Shown here: one piece after another, positions 34,683-46,144 of the stretch
Layout: each line of letters starts with the position of its first letter
Position numbering within the stretch: position 1 is the first letter of the stretch
Assembly (NCBI GenBank): GCA_016648135.1
Contig: JADDOH010005011.1
Location: 1 to 64,000 of the forward strand
DNA length: 64,000 bases
Direction of reading: 5' to 3'
DNA from: Agrypnia vestita
Lineage: Eukaryota > Arthropoda > Insecta > Trichoptera > Phryganeidae
Notes under the pieces: model-generated
Told to the model about the DNA's origin: nothing
Databases searched by the model: none
The model's input: the letters and a program-made list of their open reading frames with translations, nothing else
Program-made: the position numbers and the translations under genes

Positions 34683-35531
34683 AAAGTCTCACAGAGACGA
34701 AGCTATTTTTATATATGGGAAAGTGGATGGAAGATTGTATGATGGCTTTTATCGTTTATTGATTAATCATCCCTCTGGGGACCAAATCCAGTAACTGTAT
34801 TTTTAGCGCCCTTCAGAGCTTTTACAAACATAAGGTACATTACATAAATGAATGAATATTTTTAACAATACATAGTGATTACCCATGAAATACAAACAAT
34901 AAAATATGATAATATTAAGTGGAAAGCAAATATATAGCAGTAACACAATACTACAAGATAAATATAATATAAAGTAAAAAGTTATAGCATAAGCAGAAGC
35001 TGAAAGAAAGAATAATTTAATAAAAAATATAGCAAAATAAAATAATAATAATAATATAATGTAAAGTTTAAAGCAATAGCACATGTTTAGTAAAGCAATA
35101 ATATAATGAAATATTTCATAACAGTTTGTTGCATCACCTCATCAAAAACTGAAAAACAGTCCACCTATTTAAGTCCAATCTGACGAACACTAGTGATCTT
35201 TCAATACACTTTTTAAAATATGTTTAAATTTTAGTTGGTGGCAAAAACGTCAAGTCGCTAATATTTGTTCGCTAGTCTAGGAACCATTTGCAGTGGGGAC
35301 TTAAAAACGTAGTTGGTAGCTGCAGTTTCCAAAGCAAAACCAGCATGACTTCTAGTTACGCAGTTCCGTTTATTATTTTGTGTAAAAAGAGAAAGTAAAT
35401 GCTACAAAATAGTATATGTTCCGCAGCCATTCGTAAGTAAGTGCCAAATAAAATTTAGTGTCGTGCATAGGAGTGGCAGGCAAAGTAAGCATTAAAATCT
35501 TTCCTGTATAATTTTCTCACGTGTAAAAACC
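34683..35531 (-). pseudogene. Repeat-A end and LINE C-terminal remnant
   Basis: 34683-34740 is the left end of Repeat-A (GTCTCACAGAGACGAAGCTA). From 35370 to 35230 the minus frame reads CVTRSHAGFALETAATNYVF and SPLQMVPRLANKY, a LINE-type C-terminus, then T-rich 3' UTR down to about 34765. CCCTCTGGGGACCAAATCCA near 34770 recurs near 63318 and, inverted, near 6950. Confidence 0.45.
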
Positions 35532-35995
35532 TCAGTAATGCACTACTATAAAACTGAATTTAATAAAATTATTATTGAGAGAGAGGCCACCGCACAGTTC
35601 TCCCGATTCAGCTCTGCATCCCACAAGAAGTACCCCGTTAGGGGTTTTATGAAACCCGTCCAGTAATTCATAACCAGTCACTCTTGGAAATAATCCTTTA
35701 AATAAATTTAACAAAATTGTAAACGATATATGTCCGATTGTCACAAGGGTAGGTTTATCTCCTAAGTAAATGGTTAATTAGACAAGCGAAGAGTAATATT
35801 TTTGATAAAGGACTAAAAAAAGTAAATTCTCGTGTACTGGTAATTTATACAAATGCTTTATAAACGCCATGATTCACATTTTTGGAGGGTAAAATATTTT
35901 ATACAAGTATTTAAATATTTATGTCAATCTTTTTAAAGTATGAGGAAATTTCAACTTTTTTAAAGTTTTACTAATAAATAGAGAACACTTTAATA
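35532..35995. other. No recognised gene
   Basis: A 70-codon minus ORF (35744-35532) continues toward the LINE remnant but has no motif. TA target dinucleotide at 35994-35995 flanks the mariner. Confidence 0.35.
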
Positions 35996-37268
35996 TTAGG
36001 TCCTTACATATGAAATTGACGTTTAGTATGGGAGGAACATAAAGCCGATTTTTTTTTATTATAATATATTTATTTAATCAAAGTATGTACCATTGCTATC
36101 TATGCACTTTTGCCATCTCATAGGTAGTTCATCGATCCCTTTACTAAAAAAACCATTCGGACGGGAATCAATAAAATCTTTGAAGGCGGTTTGGACTGCC
36201 CCATCGGAGTTGAATTTTTTCCTTTGCAAATTTCGAAAAAAATGGTAATCTGTTGGGGCAAGGTCCGGAGAGTACGGTGGATGTCTTAGACATTCCAATT
36301 GAAGCTCCTCTAATTTGGTAGCCGTCTGTTGTGCAGTGTGTGGTCTAGCGTTATCATGAAGCAGCAGTGGCCTAGAGCGATTAACCAGCCTCGGTTGTTT
36401 AGCAGCTAGCTTTTCCATCATGGTTTGCAGTTGCTGACAATAGACATCTGCCGTAATCGTCTGGCCAGATTTAAGAAAGCTGTAGTGAACGACACCAGCA
36501 CTAGTCCACCAAACGCTCACAAGTAACTTTTTTGGAGTCAATTTTCGCTTGGGGCATGGTTTGGCTGGTTCGGCAGGGTTCAGCCATTGCGATGAGCGCT
36601 TCCGATTATCGTACAGGATCCACTTTTCATCACAGGTAATGATTCGATTTAAATCCCTTCATTATTGTGCCGGTTGAGTAATGCAACGCAGCAGTCAACG
36701 CGCGTTTGTTGATTTGCTTCACTCAATTCGTGAGGTACCCACCTTTCAAGCTTTTTTCACCTTACCAATTTGCTTCAAGTGGATTAAAACAGTTTTATCA
36801 CTAACACCGCAGCCTGCAGCTAACTCGGATGTGGTTTGCGATGGATCCGCTTCCACAATAGCCTTCAATTCTTCATTATCAACTTTGGTCTCCGGCCGTC
36901 CACGGGGCTTGTTCTGCAGGTCGAAATTTCCAGAACGAAAACGTTGGAACCAAAAACGCACTGTGTTTTCTTTTGCGGCACCGTCGCCATACACATCATT
37001 AATCCTTCGAGCCGTTTCTGCAGCACTGGTGCCACGGTGGAACTCGTACTCGTAAATAACGCGATATTTCAAGTTTTTCATTTTGTAAACTGAGTGACGC
37101 AAAGAAAAAAACAATTGAGGAAAAAACAAATGAATTATAATTTTAAAACACAAATACATGAGTAAATAGCTGTATAAATTTGGATTTGGAATTCCTAACC
37201 AAAGAGAAGATATTTGAGATCAAATTTGCCAGTACGGCAAAACGCCAATTTCATATGTAAGGACCTAA
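35996..37268 (-). mobile_element. Mariner element, full length (1273 bp)
   Basis: Both ends are intact. The terminal inverted repeat is about 29 bp, TTAGGTCCTTACATATGAAA then TTG(A/G)CGTTT, with one mismatch, and TA flanks each side (35994-35995, 37269-37270). Length and layout match Tc1/mariner superfamily elements of about 1.28 kb. The transposase gene lies on the minus strand. Near-identical ends suggest a moderately young insertion, though the gene is broken. Outside the TIRs the AT-rich flanks carry no related sequence. Confidence 0.93.
36074..37081 (-). pseudogene. Mariner transposase, inactivated by frameshifts
   Basis: The start at 37081 opens MKNLKYRVIYEYEFHRGTSA with a paired helix-turn-helix DNA-binding region (ETARRINDVYG, then TVRFWFQRFRSGNFDL), the linker GRPETKVD and a second HTH (SELAAGCGVSDKTV). 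The first frame stops at 36746 just after a run of six A, a likely frameshift. A second shift lies near 36650. The catalytic part (36650-36074) keeps TCDEKW, HDNARPHTA and YSPDLAPTDYHFF; the last two aspartates are 34 residues apart, the D34D signature of mariner. It ends YFD*. All catalytic aspartates survive, but two frame breaks make it non-coding as it stands. Confidence 0.92.
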
Positions 37269-37560
37269 TATTATTAATTGATATGGTAGTAATTTTGTGG
37301 TGCAACATGATTATTTTAATTTACAATAAATTGAGTTAAATTTGTCACTACTATAGTTTCGACAGAAGAGTCCCTCTCATCATTACGTATATAAATAATA
37401 CATAGTTATTAACTGTTCCTGATTCTGAGAGAGACTGTTCATCTCGAAACTATGGTAATGATAAATAATTCACTTTGTGTGTAGTAGAAAGTTTAAATAA
37501 AAATTATATTTTAAAATAAAATGTTGCACCATGAAGTAGCTGCCAAATCATTCAATGTTT
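37269..37560. repeat. Degraded hammerhead cassette (family of 59.7 kb)
   Basis: TGGTGCAACATGATTAT at 37301 mirrors AATGTTGCACCATGAAGTAG at 37532. Inside are two facing motifs: on the minus strand TGATGA-GAGGGACTCTTCTGTC-GAAAC-TATA-GTA (37366-37398), and on the plus strand CTGATTC-T-GAGAG...ATCTC-GAAAC-TATG-GTA (37430-37460). GAAGTAGCTGCCAAATC at 37543 matches, inverted, the flank GATTTGGCAGATACTTCGTG at 59642. Confidence 0.65.
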
Positions 37561-37654
37561 TGGAGATTTATTCATAATTATTATTGAATTAGGAGCAAAA
37601 ATATAACTACTTTAGCTCTACTTGGGTTTAATTGTATTTTATTTTATTTTATTG

Positions 37655-37692
37655 CACTAGTTTCGAGAGTATCAGATCCTCTCAACAAAGAA
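37655..37692 (-). ncRNA. Hammerhead-like remnant
   Basis: The minus strand reads TTGAGAG-GATCTGATA-CTCTC-GAAAC-TA-GTG. Stem II and GAAAC remain and ACTAGT is self-complementary, but CTGANGA is lost and the last base of GTH is G. Confidence 0.3.
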
Positions 37693-38379
37693 GTATTACA
37701 ATTAAGTATGTATTTAAAGTATTATTTTTTAAAAACTCAAGTAGAGACAATAATGTTCATGTTTTTCACTCAATTCAGTGGTGGTCTTCGTCACTCGCGT
37801 TATCTTAGTCACCGCTGAAGGTCGCAACTCCCCTGATATTCCGTCATAACAATCCTTCTTCGTCCCTGAACTGATCAGTCTGAAGATCCAATGTGAAGGT
37901 GACCAGGCCGGTCCAGCGAGTAGGCGGCCATCCCCTTTCCGGTTACGCAAAGTTAATTTTCAACTTTGACAATTGGCTTTAGGGGTAGTGAAAACGAGAT
38001 CCGTGGGCGATTAAGCTACCTAAACGTAACTAACGTAATAAAAACAACTAAACCTTACATTGTTACCGTCACACTCGGGCGACTTTGAATTAAGTTACGA
38101 CGAATTCATCCAAGACAATCCCTTCAAAGGATTAAAATATGCTCGAGTTACTTCAAGGATGACGCTTTACTGTGTTTCCTTAATTACACAATTTCATTTT
38201 CATTGTCTTTGAAAACTACGAGCGTTTGAATCGCGTATAAGGATTAAACAATATAATAATTTACGTGTTCGTGGTTTCATCAAAGAATACGCGGAATTTT
38301 TGAAATTCTATGTAGGTCCAATTATTTGTCAGAATTTTTTTCGACGTGTTGGTACATTTGTCTCATTTCGTTAATTAAT
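37693..38379. other. No recognised gene or repeat
   Basis: A GC-richer patch at 37780-37940 gives a 73-codon minus ORF without recognisable family. Confidence 0.35.
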
Positions 38380-38717
38380 AAATATAATATTTGGATAACA
38401 TATATGCTAAGAACAACTGAAATGAGAATTTTGCGTGCTATTGCTGGGAAGATTCTGCATGATCGCGTGAGGAGTACAGCAATCCAGAAGGTCTGCGAGT
38501 TCAAGATGTTATTAGATATTAGATATATTAGCACCAACACGTACAGAGAACGAGTACAACAAGATTACCGTATATAGCTCTGCATGGCGTACCAGATGGA
38601 CAGCGTCCACCAGGGAGACGTCCGAAGCTATGTAAAGATAGTTGTAATTTAACATCACAAGAAGAAACTCCAGCACAAACAGACTCCTGGGTCTAAATAA
38701 AGTTGAAGAAGAAGCCG
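38380..38717 (+). pseudogene. LINE-D 3' end with GAA-type tail
   Basis: TTEMRILRAIAGKILHDRVR followed by AIQKVCEF is a LINE tail of the type that precedes RDHVSRM and PPGRPPKRW motifs; here the latter appear in shifted frames (DGQRPPGRRPKLCKDS near 38590). It ends with AAAGTTGAAGAAGAAG. Truncated at the 5' side and frameshifted. Confidence 0.55.
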
Positions 38718-39299
38718 TTTTTGAGAGAACTCATCTCAAGGGCGCTTTATACATTAAAATTATTTTACAAAACACCTTCTTGGCTGGATAACTTATCAAG
38801 AATTACATGTACACTGGATGACATTTAAGAAAAACGGAATTGATGGTTAAAACTATAGTTGAGAGGGCTGGGAAAAATTAGGTGTTTTCGGGAAGGGCAC
38901 ACATGGAGTGCAAAATCTCAGGTAGGTACTATTGCAACGGACTGATTCTATAAATTTTTGTATGATTGTCTAAATAAGTGCTTTAGTTATTTTTAGAACT
39001 GTGGTAAGGTGTCTATTTGTCTCGGTTTGTAGTTTGTTCCACCATTTTGGTCCAGCTAAGTGGTCCAAATAAGTTTTGTGGACGCCATTTATCTACTCCA
39101 ACTAACCTACTTGTGTTGGAAGTTGATGCTAAGCCAAATGTTAGTTGACTATCATTTGCGGGAATGCAGAATTCTATAATATATTGAGGGGCCATGTTGT
39201 GAAAACCTTGGTTATTGTGAAGCATAACTTATATTCAATTTCACCTCTGGACATTTAAGCCAGTGAAGATTTTGAAGACTGAATTGATTAGTGGTGATG
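38718..39299. other. No recognised gene
   Basis: CATCTCAAGGGCGCTTTATA near 38731 resembles CACCTCAAGGGCGCTTTACA near 59210, so a small dispersed repeat may be present. Nothing else. Confidence 0.35.
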
Positions 39300-39720
39300 A
39301 CAATGTATACATACAATACAAACTCACGCCACATCACGCAGGGGTAGGCAGAGAGCGTAGAACGACATACCTTTTATCCCGGTGTGCCAATCAAACCTCG
39401 ATCACTGTAATATACCTTCTCATGCAAGCTCGTTGAAGCTTTAAAACAGGACTCTTTTCTAGTATTAGGTTAATCTGAATACGCCTGGTATTTCGCGGAT
39501 TCCCTCTAATGTTGTTGTATTTAAACCACACCATATCAGCATACCGTTCTTTATTCTATCGACTTTGATACATACATCTCTTAATTTGTTCTCATGCTTC
39601 ACTTTAATATGTTCTCATGCACGCTGGATGATTTTTAAAGCTTCTAAAAGGGACATCTTTCAATATCTCGTCCATCTCGTCGTGCCAGGTATTTCGCGCA
39701 CGCAAGGATCAAACAAATAC
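39300..39720 (-). pseudogene. LINE-A 3' region, heavily degraded
   Basis: CACGCAGGGGTAGGCAGAGA, CATGCAAGCTCGTTGAAGCT and AATATCTCGTCCATCTCGTC follow the antisense order of the LINE-A 3' end at 14320-14480, partly duplicated (two CATGCA...TTGAAGC/TTTTTAAAGC blocks). No reading frame survives. Confidence 0.5.
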
Positions 39721-41404
39721 AATGACCAAGATTTCATTAAACTTTAAACCAATTTCACATACGACCAATACTTGATTTTGCATTTTAAAATGCTTTCCGG
39801 AAGTCTGCCGACAATCTCAAGTACATCAATGAGTGATACTTCATGTTTCACAAATCAATAACTCAAGTTTTCTTGTGGCTTCGTCGCGAGGGGGTCGAGA
39901 CATCTTATCCTATTCAAGATGATTTTTAATTTGCATTAAATCTGTTTCACGTTAACCGAGGCGGAGTTCAGTTTCTGCATTACAAGAGTGCTGGTAAAAC
40001 TACATTTCAGCGAATATAAATTATTCGCCAAGTTCAGATTTTACTGAAGGGAAAAGTAAGTAGAAAATTTACCCAACTTTTAATGTTTACTCGACTTGAA
40101 GTCTGGGGAAATGTCATTTAAATTCTCTTTAGATATGAAGAGTTCACGCTTCAAAACGTTTCCGCAAAGATCCGTTAAGCATGTATTTTTAAATATGAAA
40201 ACACTCCTTGTCCAGTAAGTTAATTCTGGATTTATTTTAGGTCAATTCTGTGATAACCGTAAATGGTATCAAAACATTAGGCTATTTTCTGCTAACAACA
40301 TCGACCAACAGTGACAAATTTCAAATATGTTTTGTATGTACGTTTTTAAAACGCGATATAATTCGCAAAAGAATCACCGCCAGGAAAATGTATCAAGCAC
40401 TATTGATTTGGTTACTTTATAAAGTACCTTAAGTAAACTTAAAATCAATTAATCTTTTAAACAATGACAATGAATAAACTTAATTAGAATACTATTCCGT
40501 AATTCGCACTGTTTCGCTCACTAGAATATTCCACACACAATATTCAGTATTCGCTGGTTGTCTATGTTCGCTTGGAGCTGTGGTACTCGCCCGGTCTAAG
40601 GTCTTGTCACTGTCAAAAACAGCACTGATCTTTAAAATCTTCTCGTGTATTACTTTAAATTCAATTAGTTTCCAGTTATTTCCAAATTATTCTAAAACGT
40701 CCAGAGTATTCATCCATTGACATATGCAGTTCTACTCGTTTTTTAGAATCTCTAAAATAGAAATTATTTCACATAGACCTATTCACAGGCATTATTCTTC
40801 AAAATATATTCTTAATCAAAAACTAAATAAAAGTCAATGAGTTCATAGGCACATAAAACAAAAAAAAAATACGTACGGTGTATAAAATATTTATAATTGA
40901 AGTAGAAAACATTTAATATAATATGTAATTTTCAGTATATTAAATTGATAAACAACAATTTCCCCCATTTTCACATTTAAATTAATTTTCAGTATTGTAA
41001 GGACGTATAATGCGTTCAATTTGCAAATTTTGACGTTTGAATAGAGCAATACCGCAAGTTTTTTCATTACGTACAAATCAATCAGCGGTTTGAAATGAAA
41101 ATTTTGTTAATGGTTGATCCAACGCTTTTTAAAGTGTGCGCAGGAGTTTACAGGAACAAGATTTTAATTTTAAGAAAAAAATTAAAGAAGGCGAGGCAAA
41201 GATTGTTCCTTCTTATGAAAAGCATTTATCATAAATCAGCAGAAAACAATTGGCTTGCCCTATTGGTGGCCGTTTCGAGACTACGCCTACGGCCAGTTTT
41301 TCCGTGCGCCAATTGCTTTGGCTAATAGTGAAGTGGCCACTTCTCGGCCAACGTTGATCACTACATAGCCGCAGCTAATTATTATTATTTTTTACAGAAA
41401 TGCA
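39721..41404. other. No recognised gene or repeat
   Basis: About 1.7 kb, mostly AT-rich. ORFs of 60-76 codons (40250-40432 plus, 40891-41076 minus, 41095-41325 plus) have no signature. Confidence 0.35.
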
Positions 41405-41545
41405 TTCAAATTAATATTCTTACTATTTTTAAACTAAGTTGAACGTTCGTGCTAGGAAAAATCAAGTAACTTGCTGGTCTGGAGTAAGGTTCAAACCCCC
41501 GACCTCTGGATCTCTAGGCAAGTGTCTTAACATGCACGTCTTCCG
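41405..41545 (-). mobile_element. SINE-1 copy, 5' and central part
   Basis: On the minus strand: GTTAAGACACTTGCCTAGAG and the B box GGGGGTTTGAACCTTACTCC, then AGCAAGTTACTTG, CGTTCAACTTAGTTTAAAAA and TAGTAAGAATATTAATTTGA. It follows SINE-1 order. The tail is replaced by AATAATAATAAT. Confidence 0.65.
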
Positions 41546-42954
41546 TAAAATTTATTTTTTAATGATAAAAATACAATTATTTAAACATCGACGAGTATAT
41601 CGCGCCCACCTCGACACGGGATTGTACTAGTGAGGGTGTACTGTTTTAATTAATGTACTGTAATAATGATATACAAAAATTCAACAAAAAGGTGGTTTAA
41701 CGCAGTACAACCTAACTTAAAAATTTATTAATCGACGCCTTAGTGGGCTTTTAGAGTACAAGAAAGTTACAAGGATTTTTACATACCTAACAGAAAACAC
41801 GTTTAAAGGTAAATAATTAAAAAATAAAGAATATAAATAAAACACATTTAGGAAAAATGAACAGTATGTATGTAAAAATAATGATTAGTATACAAGCAAA
41901 CAATAATAATTAGAAACCTTTATCAAATTAATAATAAAGTAAAATAAAAATAATTAAACCAATATACCCGATATATAAGAGAGAAATAAACCAAAAAATA
42001 AACATACAAGATGAAATTAAACAGATTAAAAGGAAAATTAACAATAATTAGGACACTTAAACATAAATAAAAATATATAATTCACAGAGAAATTAAAAAA
42101 ATAAATAAAAATTTGGTCCATAAAACTGTAATTAATTATATTGGTAAAGTCAATTCAAAGTAATTCTTAAATTCGGGTATGCACCTACAACGAAAAATGT
42201 CTACGAATTCCAAGAATTTTTTTCAAGGTGATGCATGCGTGATAACCTGTGGGAACTTAAACAATTAACGCGAATATTGTGTGAATGAATAGTTTGTGTT
42301 ATCCTCAAAATTGAAAATCTCGATATTTATCTATTAAATAATCTACTGCGACACTGTAATTGTAATATTAATAAAGCAGCCCAGACGATCGAGCATGTTT
42401 AACTATTTTTAAAAATATTTTTAAAACCACAATTATCTTAAACGACAAATATCTAAACTTGCATTGATTGTGGCTAAGCAAACGCAGCAGAATACCACCA
42501 TACATATAATGATTCAGTTTTTACCTAAATGCCTATTATGCTGATGAAACACCGTTTTTGAGTTATAATATCATAAAAATGTCACTCATCTTTCCGCAAT
42601 TCTAATATTCAAAGAAATATTTATGCTAATCTGAAAGTTAATTCCAAAAATAAGAAATGATGCTCCATGGAAAATCTTGATGCACCAAGGGCATCGCGAA
42701 CCGAAAAAGTTTGGAAGGCGCTGGATTAATTTTCCACCCTCCACAAATTCAAAATTGGAAAATTCCATCGGTTCCATCATTTATGCAAGAGGTTGATTCA
42801 ACAATATGAAATTTCAATAAAATTGTCCGCGGTAGGTATTTCGCCAGAGGCTGGCGTTTCATCATATTAATCGGGAACTAGTTTTTGTGAATTGTGATAC
42901 CAGTTAAAAACTTGCCTAAAAATACAAATGCACTTATGAACGCTTTTGTATAAT
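41546..42954. other. No recognised gene or repeat
   Basis: From 41640 to 42130 the plus strand is very A-rich, as in an antisense LINE 3' UTR, but I found no coding motif. The 42600-42780 stretch is GC-richer and non-repetitive. Confidence 0.3.
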
Positions 42955-43321
42955 GTACACAGCGGGCCATGGAAAGGCAGATGCTCGGCGTAAGCCTTCG
43001 AGATAAAATCAGAAATGAAGAAGTAAGACGCCGAACAAAAGTTGTCGATATTATGGACCGTATTGCAAAACTAAAAGGGCAGTGGGCTGGACATATGGCT
43101 CGACAGGAGGATACTAGATGGGCATCCAGAATCCTACAGTGGAGGCCCTGGACAAAAAATAGAAGCGTCGGAAGACCTCCTAAAAGGTGGTCTGATGACA
43201 TAGTCCAGCAAGCAGGAAGAACCTGGATGCGAAGGGGGAGAAATAGAGATGAGTGGAAGAAACTGGAAGAGGTCTACATCCAGCAGTGGAGGGAAAAAGG
43301 CTAAGGAAGAAGAAGAAGAAG
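42955..43321 (+). pseudogene. RTE-like LINE-B 3' end with (GAA)n tail
   Basis: An uninterrupted frame (42969-43304) reads MERQMLGVSLRDKIRNEEVR, KGQWAGHMARQEDTRW, WRPWTKNRSVGRPPKRWSDD and EEVYIQQWREKG*. This is the C-terminal tail after the reverse-transcriptase domain, common in lepidopteran RTE-like LINEs. The stop is followed at once by GGAAGAAGAAGAAGAAG, the 3' tail. The upstream reverse transcriptase and endonuclease are missing, so this is a 5'-truncated insertion. The intact frame suggests it is younger than the copy at 10385. Confidence 0.8.
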
Positions 43322-44099
43322 TGTGAAAATCGGAGTGGATATTGTAAATCTCATACGCTTTTGTTAAAATGCTTCTAATAACACGATTATAAAAACATTG
43401 CCAAATTATTATTTTCAAATACTTTATATTTCGTCAATTGGATACTTTATTCCTGAACCTCTCATTTGCAACTTATTTATCATGTACCTTTGCTCCGCTC
43501 TCAAACTGATTTTATTAAATTATTATATTTTAAATACTTTCTAAAACAACACATACTAAACACGTTTTGTCTTGATGAAATACGGGAATTTTGAATAAGA
43601 TTGAAATCAATTATTTTAATTTATGTTAAAAATAAAACTATGTATATATAAACTTTTAAGGTAGCTTACGTTTAACTAAATAATAAAATAAAATAACGCG
43701 AAATGTTAAAATATTTTTTAACAATTTTTTTTTATCTGAACACTGATCTTTGAATCACCATCTGAACACTTTAAAATTATTTATTATAAATTAAAGATAA
43801 TCTATTGCTTTAAAATACACTTGGAAAAAAATAACATGTCACACGTCTATTCAGTTAGATCTATCTAGAAATTATCTTCATTTCTAAAATAACGTTTGTT
43901 TATTTACGAGAAGCTATGAGAAAAATTTTGAATTTCGCTAGCATTGTCAGACGAACGCCTTGAGTAACACAAAAACACATCAATACAAAGTCCCTCATTA
44001 GTGCAAATACCCAATAATCTGTAGACAAGAAAAATATTGTGTATAAACGAGCATTTTTCCTTTTTGTTACTGATACGTAACAGACTCGCGCCTTTCAGA
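43322..44099. other. No recognised gene or repeat
   Basis: AT-rich; nothing noted. Confidence 0.35.
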
Positions 44100-44560
44100 A
44101 TAAATCGTCATTAGTTGGAGTCCGCGGACAATGGACCGCCGGTTGGCAGTAAGACAAAAACATGGCAGTACAATATACACAATACACATTATACACAAGG
44201 GGAGCCGTGTTCAGTGGAGTGCACTATCGTAAAATGTCATAAATCAAAACACATTCGGCAGATTCAATTATCACGGTGCAGGGCGGCTATTAGCTGGCGC
44301 GGCCAGCGGGCGCGGGCGCTCGAACCGCAGACCATTGTACTGCCTTCTGGCACAAACCAGCAATACGTGTTCTACACAGTTAAAATTCACCGTGGTAATG
44401 GTCGGCACCGTTATTTTAACCGATTACACAATAAACGATATTTGAGATTTATTGTCATGTGTCAACTTGGATTATAGTCGGCGGCGACGGTTAAGACTGT
44501 GAAAGTCATTTAATCAAGTGCGCGTGCGCCCCACGCGCGATTTTTGACGTACATCATAAT
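44100..44560 (+). other. CpG- and GC-richer island with a 120-codon ORF, unassigned
   Basis: Within AT-rich DNA this block contains GGCTATTAGCTGGCGCGGCC, GGGCGCGGGCGCTCG and later GCGCGTGCGCCCCACGCGCG. A plus-strand ORF of 120 codons (44115-44477) is open, with RAAISWRGQRARALEPQTIV, but I see no domain. It could be a promoter or first exon of a host gene, or an old element. Sequence alone does not decide. Confidence 0.25.
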
Positions 44561-44788
44561 TATTTATATTCAATTTTTCGACATTGTAGTATAGAAATGT
44601 AAAATATTATGTTCACAAAATTTAGAATAACCAAATGGCGAAATATTTATTCGGTTGCAAAGTTGTTTTTAGTAGTGATATATATAATTAAAAAAATTGA
44701 AATATGAATATATTATATCGAGAATTCAGTACATTTTAAATAAGTAATCTTCGGTAACTGTATTCAAAATATTTTTTTTAATTTACAC

Positions 44789-44810
44789 TATATATATATA
44801 TATATATATA
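44789..44810. repeat. (TA)11 microsatellite
   Basis: Eleven uninterrupted TA units. Confidence 0.95.
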
Positions 44811-44871
44811 CAATAAATATCTGAAGGCACTTGCAATTGGGAAAATGGGCCGAGTTAAAAATAGTAATGTA

Positions 44872-45078
44872 TTTTTTTTTTTTTTTTTTAAATAGAGATG
44901 CGAACACGGAGTTTTTCAAATTCAAATTTTTCAAATTCTCACTATTTTCAAATTAAGCTAAACGCTTGTGGTAGGAAAATAGGACTAACTTGCTTGTCTG
45001 GAGTGAGATTCGAACCTGCGACCTATGGATCACGGGGCGAGAGTCCTAACCACAAGACCAACAAGCTACTCGTTTTTT
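44872..45078 (-). mobile_element. SINE-1, complete copy with target duplication
   Basis: Read on the minus strand: tRNA-like head (TTGTGGTTAGGACTCTCGCC, GTGATCC), B box CGCAGGTTCGAATCTCACTC, AGCAAGTTAGTCCTATTTTC, body GTTTAGCTTAATTTGAAAAT, 3' end CCGTGTTCGCATCTCTATTT and an 18-A tail. TAATGTATTTTTT flanks it on both sides (44865 and 45079 onward), a roughly 13-bp target duplication typical of LINE-driven retroposition. About 200 bp. Confidence 0.8.
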
Positions 45079-45090
45079 TAATGTATTTTT

Positions 45091-45553
45091 TACCCAATAT
45101 TCTGTTAGTATCTCATTAAAAATAAAATAATAAAAATATATACAAATTTTATATCTGATCCAACTATCTGAACCCCGTTTGAAAATAGTCTGGTTAACGC
45201 GGTATAACACGATCCGTGCAAAAGTTGAAAATTCACTTTTGGATACTGTCGGTTTAATTTTCCGCATGACGTCACGCCAGATTGTCATCCGCCGGCGTCG
45301 TCGGGTGTGCCCAAACCACGAGGGGCAACGTGACACATTCGTGATCTACCACACTCGCATGTTATGGGGATCGAGTGGTTTCACTAGCCGCGAGGCGACA
45401 GCGAAATAGGTACGTGCGAAAATTCATGCGAAAATTCGAGCGAAAATTTGTGAGAGAGTTTTTATAATTTTTTACGTCAGTTATAACGATGTTAAAATAT
45501 TAATACGTAGGAAGATTATTGTTGCTATTGGCAAGAAAAATAAATTAATTTTA
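45091..45553. other. No recognised gene; GC-richer patch
   Basis: 45245-45410 is GC-richer (GCCGGCGTCGTCGGGTGTGC) with short ORFs on both strands and no domain. Confidence 0.3.
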
Positions 45554-46144
45554 TCTATATTAATATTATAAAGCGGTACAGTTTATAAGTTTAGATGTAG
45601 GAGGTAATCTCCGAAAGTACTCATCCGATTTCAAAAATTATTTTACCAATATTTAGAATGGACCTTCAGGGTGGACATAGGCTATATATTATCCCGTTGA
45701 AATAAAAGAACTTTGGAGATCAATTTTGCAACGTAAGTCGACGAAAAAACGGTCAGGCGAATGCGTTTCCTACGAATGCTACCTTAACAGTAAAAGATAT
45801 ATGAATGCTTTTTATAAAAAAGTTGTAGAGCTTAAAAAGGCCTAAAAAAAGGTCTGCAAAGACATATATTTATATGTTAACGTTAATTCACAAATTGATT
45901 AAATATGAAATTAAAAAAAGAAAAGAAAAACTTTAAAAAAAAGTTTAATTTGTCGAGGGTTATTTAAGTAACTTATGTTACATTCTTATCAAAATAAATT
46001 TTCTTATCGTCACGGAAATTATGTAGATAAAAATTGCCTTTTACACAACTTTGGACGAGTAATGGTTTAGATTATATTGATTCTTCACTGATACTCTTAG
46101 TCTTAAAGTGAATTCCACGCGAGCGAAGCTGCAGGCACAGCTAG
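45554..46144 (+). mobile_element. Helitron-like element HelB, copy 1 (complete ends)
   Basis: It starts A|TCTATATTAATATTATAAAG and ends GAAGCTGCAGGCACAGCTAG|T: 5' TC, 3' CTAG, A/T target, no inverted repeats and no target duplication. A small hairpin GCT-GCA-GGC lies about 6 bp before CTAG. Internal text (GGAGGTAATCTCCGAAAGTA, CTCATCCGATTTCAAAAATT, GGTGGACATAGGCTATATAT) is the type I recall as very common in Lepidoptera. 591 bp, no Rep/helicase, so non-autonomous. Confidence 0.7.

Noticed and set aside
36681..37093. Plus-strand ORFs of 124 and 85 codons
   Set aside because: Antisense to the mariner transposase.
42878..43418. Minus-strand ORFs of 94-107 codons
   Set aside because: They are antisense shadows of the RTE-like LINE C-terminal frame on the plus strand.
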